DNA of 64,000 nt from Apostichopus japonicus. Taxonomy: Eukaryota > Echinodermata > Holothuroidea > Aspidochirotida > Stichopodidae. Every line of letters starts with the position of its first letter. Positions within the stretch are counted from its first letter, which is position 1. The DNA is taken from NCBI RefSeq assembly GCF_037975245.1, contig NC_092561.1, forward strand, positions 16,127,001 through 16,191,000, in the 5' to 3' direction. Both the position numbers and the translations under genes were made by a program. Positions 62,980 through 64,000 of this stretch are shown piece after piece. The notes below the pieces were generated by a model, which saw only the letters and a program-made list of their open reading frames with translations, did no database searches and was not told the DNA's origin.

Positions 62980-64000
62980 ATCGTATCTGTCTCCGACGGA
63001 TTCTCGAAAACCAACGGCTCTTTTAAGGGCCATCATATCTACCAGTTAAAGCAGATTTTTCTCTCCCTCCGAACATGCAACTTGTCGTCTCATTATTATT
63101 TTTTTTTTTTTTTTTTTTTTTTTAATGATTATCATTATTATTGTAATTATTACTTCTATGCTGGGTGGTTGGTGATTCCCTTCGTGCATGATGCAATTCA
63201 CTAATCAATAATCAAAGTGAGCTTATCCCTAACTCATAATCATAACCCCTAATCCACACACACACACACTCTATCCTAATCGCCTTGGTATTATAAGCGT
63301 GTTAACATGGGTTGACACACATCAGCGTGTATGTTAACGATCTCCAATACAAGAGAAGTAAATCTTAAAAACGTAGTAATATCTCTATCGTTCAAAGCAC
63401 GGAAGATCTTAAATTTAATACCACTGCCATAACAGTTTACCTGCCTCGGGCATTTCAATAGGCTCTCGCAGTAGATCGGGGGAAAATTTGAGCTGATGCT
63501 CGTTCCCTCGGCTTGGCTTTGCGAATTGATTACGTAACACACCGACTAAAATTTCCAGACTTAATAACATTGAAAGGTGCGAAACGATTAATACTTGCGG
63601 TAGTATATGCCTCGTTAGTTGTTACAAGTTTCAAATTTCTAAGACTATTAATAATAAAGCCCTTAGGATCTGACTTAACACCCCAGATGCATTGCTACCA
63701 GTAAGCTCATTGAAGCAGCAAAACTCAATATCTATTTTTATTTCAAACCCCAAAAGTTACAAAAATTATTAATAAATAATAATAATAATAATAAGTTCCC
63801 TTTATCCCCTAATCCAAGATCTCTTGCTAAATACTTAATTCATAAAACCTGCGGCCAAAATCATGTGAAAAGTTCCCTACATACATTATATATAGTTTTT
63901 TAATTTTTTTTATTTTATGGGATGTTAGATTTCTGTCCAGCAGGAGTTTTCACTCAAATCTTGGGGTTTCTGACCTTTGGTTTTTGGCTGAGGGTCCGAA
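62980..64000. other. H3-H2A spacer, cut by window end (U12)
   Basis: First 1,021 bp of the usual spacer, so the array continues beyond the window. Confidence 0.85.
63016..63031 (+). terminator. Histone 3' stem-loop, H3 U12
   Basis: Consensus stem-loop. Confidence 0.93.

Overview
The window is an almost pure tandem array of replication-dependent core histone genes from an animal nuclear genome. The genes are intronless. Each has a 16-nt histone 3' stem-loop instead of a poly(A) signal, and the repeat unit is about 5.76 kb. The proteins point to an echinoderm: H4 has Cys at residue 73 and H3 has Glu at residue 81, both features I associate with sea-urchin histones (recalled, not searched), and the H2B C-terminal half looks starfish- or urchin-like. 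The layout is not the classic sea-urchin early quintet. H1 is absent and the genes form two divergent pairs, so a sea cucumber, starfish, brittle star or crinoid is more likely. The species is not determinable here.

Each unit holds a divergent H2B/H2A pair sharing a 364 bp promoter, a ~1.2 kb AT-rich spacer, a divergent H3/H4 pair sharing a ~748 bp promoter, and a ~1.98 kb AT-rich spacer. I number the units U1 to U12. U1-U3 (1-13188) run H2B(-) H2A(+) H3(-) H4(+). A 100-N gap (13189-13288) follows, and U4-U12 (13289-64000) run in the opposite orientation: H2A(-) H2B(+) H4(-) H3(+). A second 100-N gap (48556-48655) sits in the U10 spacer. Counts: 12 H2A loci (one truncated), 11 H2B (one cut by the window edge), 11 H3 and 11 H4. 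U7 has lost 1,222 bp, removing H2B, the shared promoter and the 5' half of H2A.

Copies are nearly identical, including spacers, as expected under strong homogenisation. Most differences are single-base indels that cluster toward the two gaps, so the broken copies (H4 of U2, H2A of U3, H2B of U4, H4 of U10) are more likely consensus errors than true pseudogenes. The four proteins together make one nucleosome core, and the unit supplies all of them in equal gene dose at S phase.

The most interesting material is non-coding. All four genes share an extended 3' module with an AACATGC core about 40 nt beyond the stem-loop. A 112-bp exon-like island with good splice signals lies in the H4-H2B spacer of every unit. 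Each unit also carries two diverged copies of a ~165 bp repeat in opposite orientation, one of which lies at the head-to-head junction, plus a SINE-like 3' end and symmetric dyads in the promoters.
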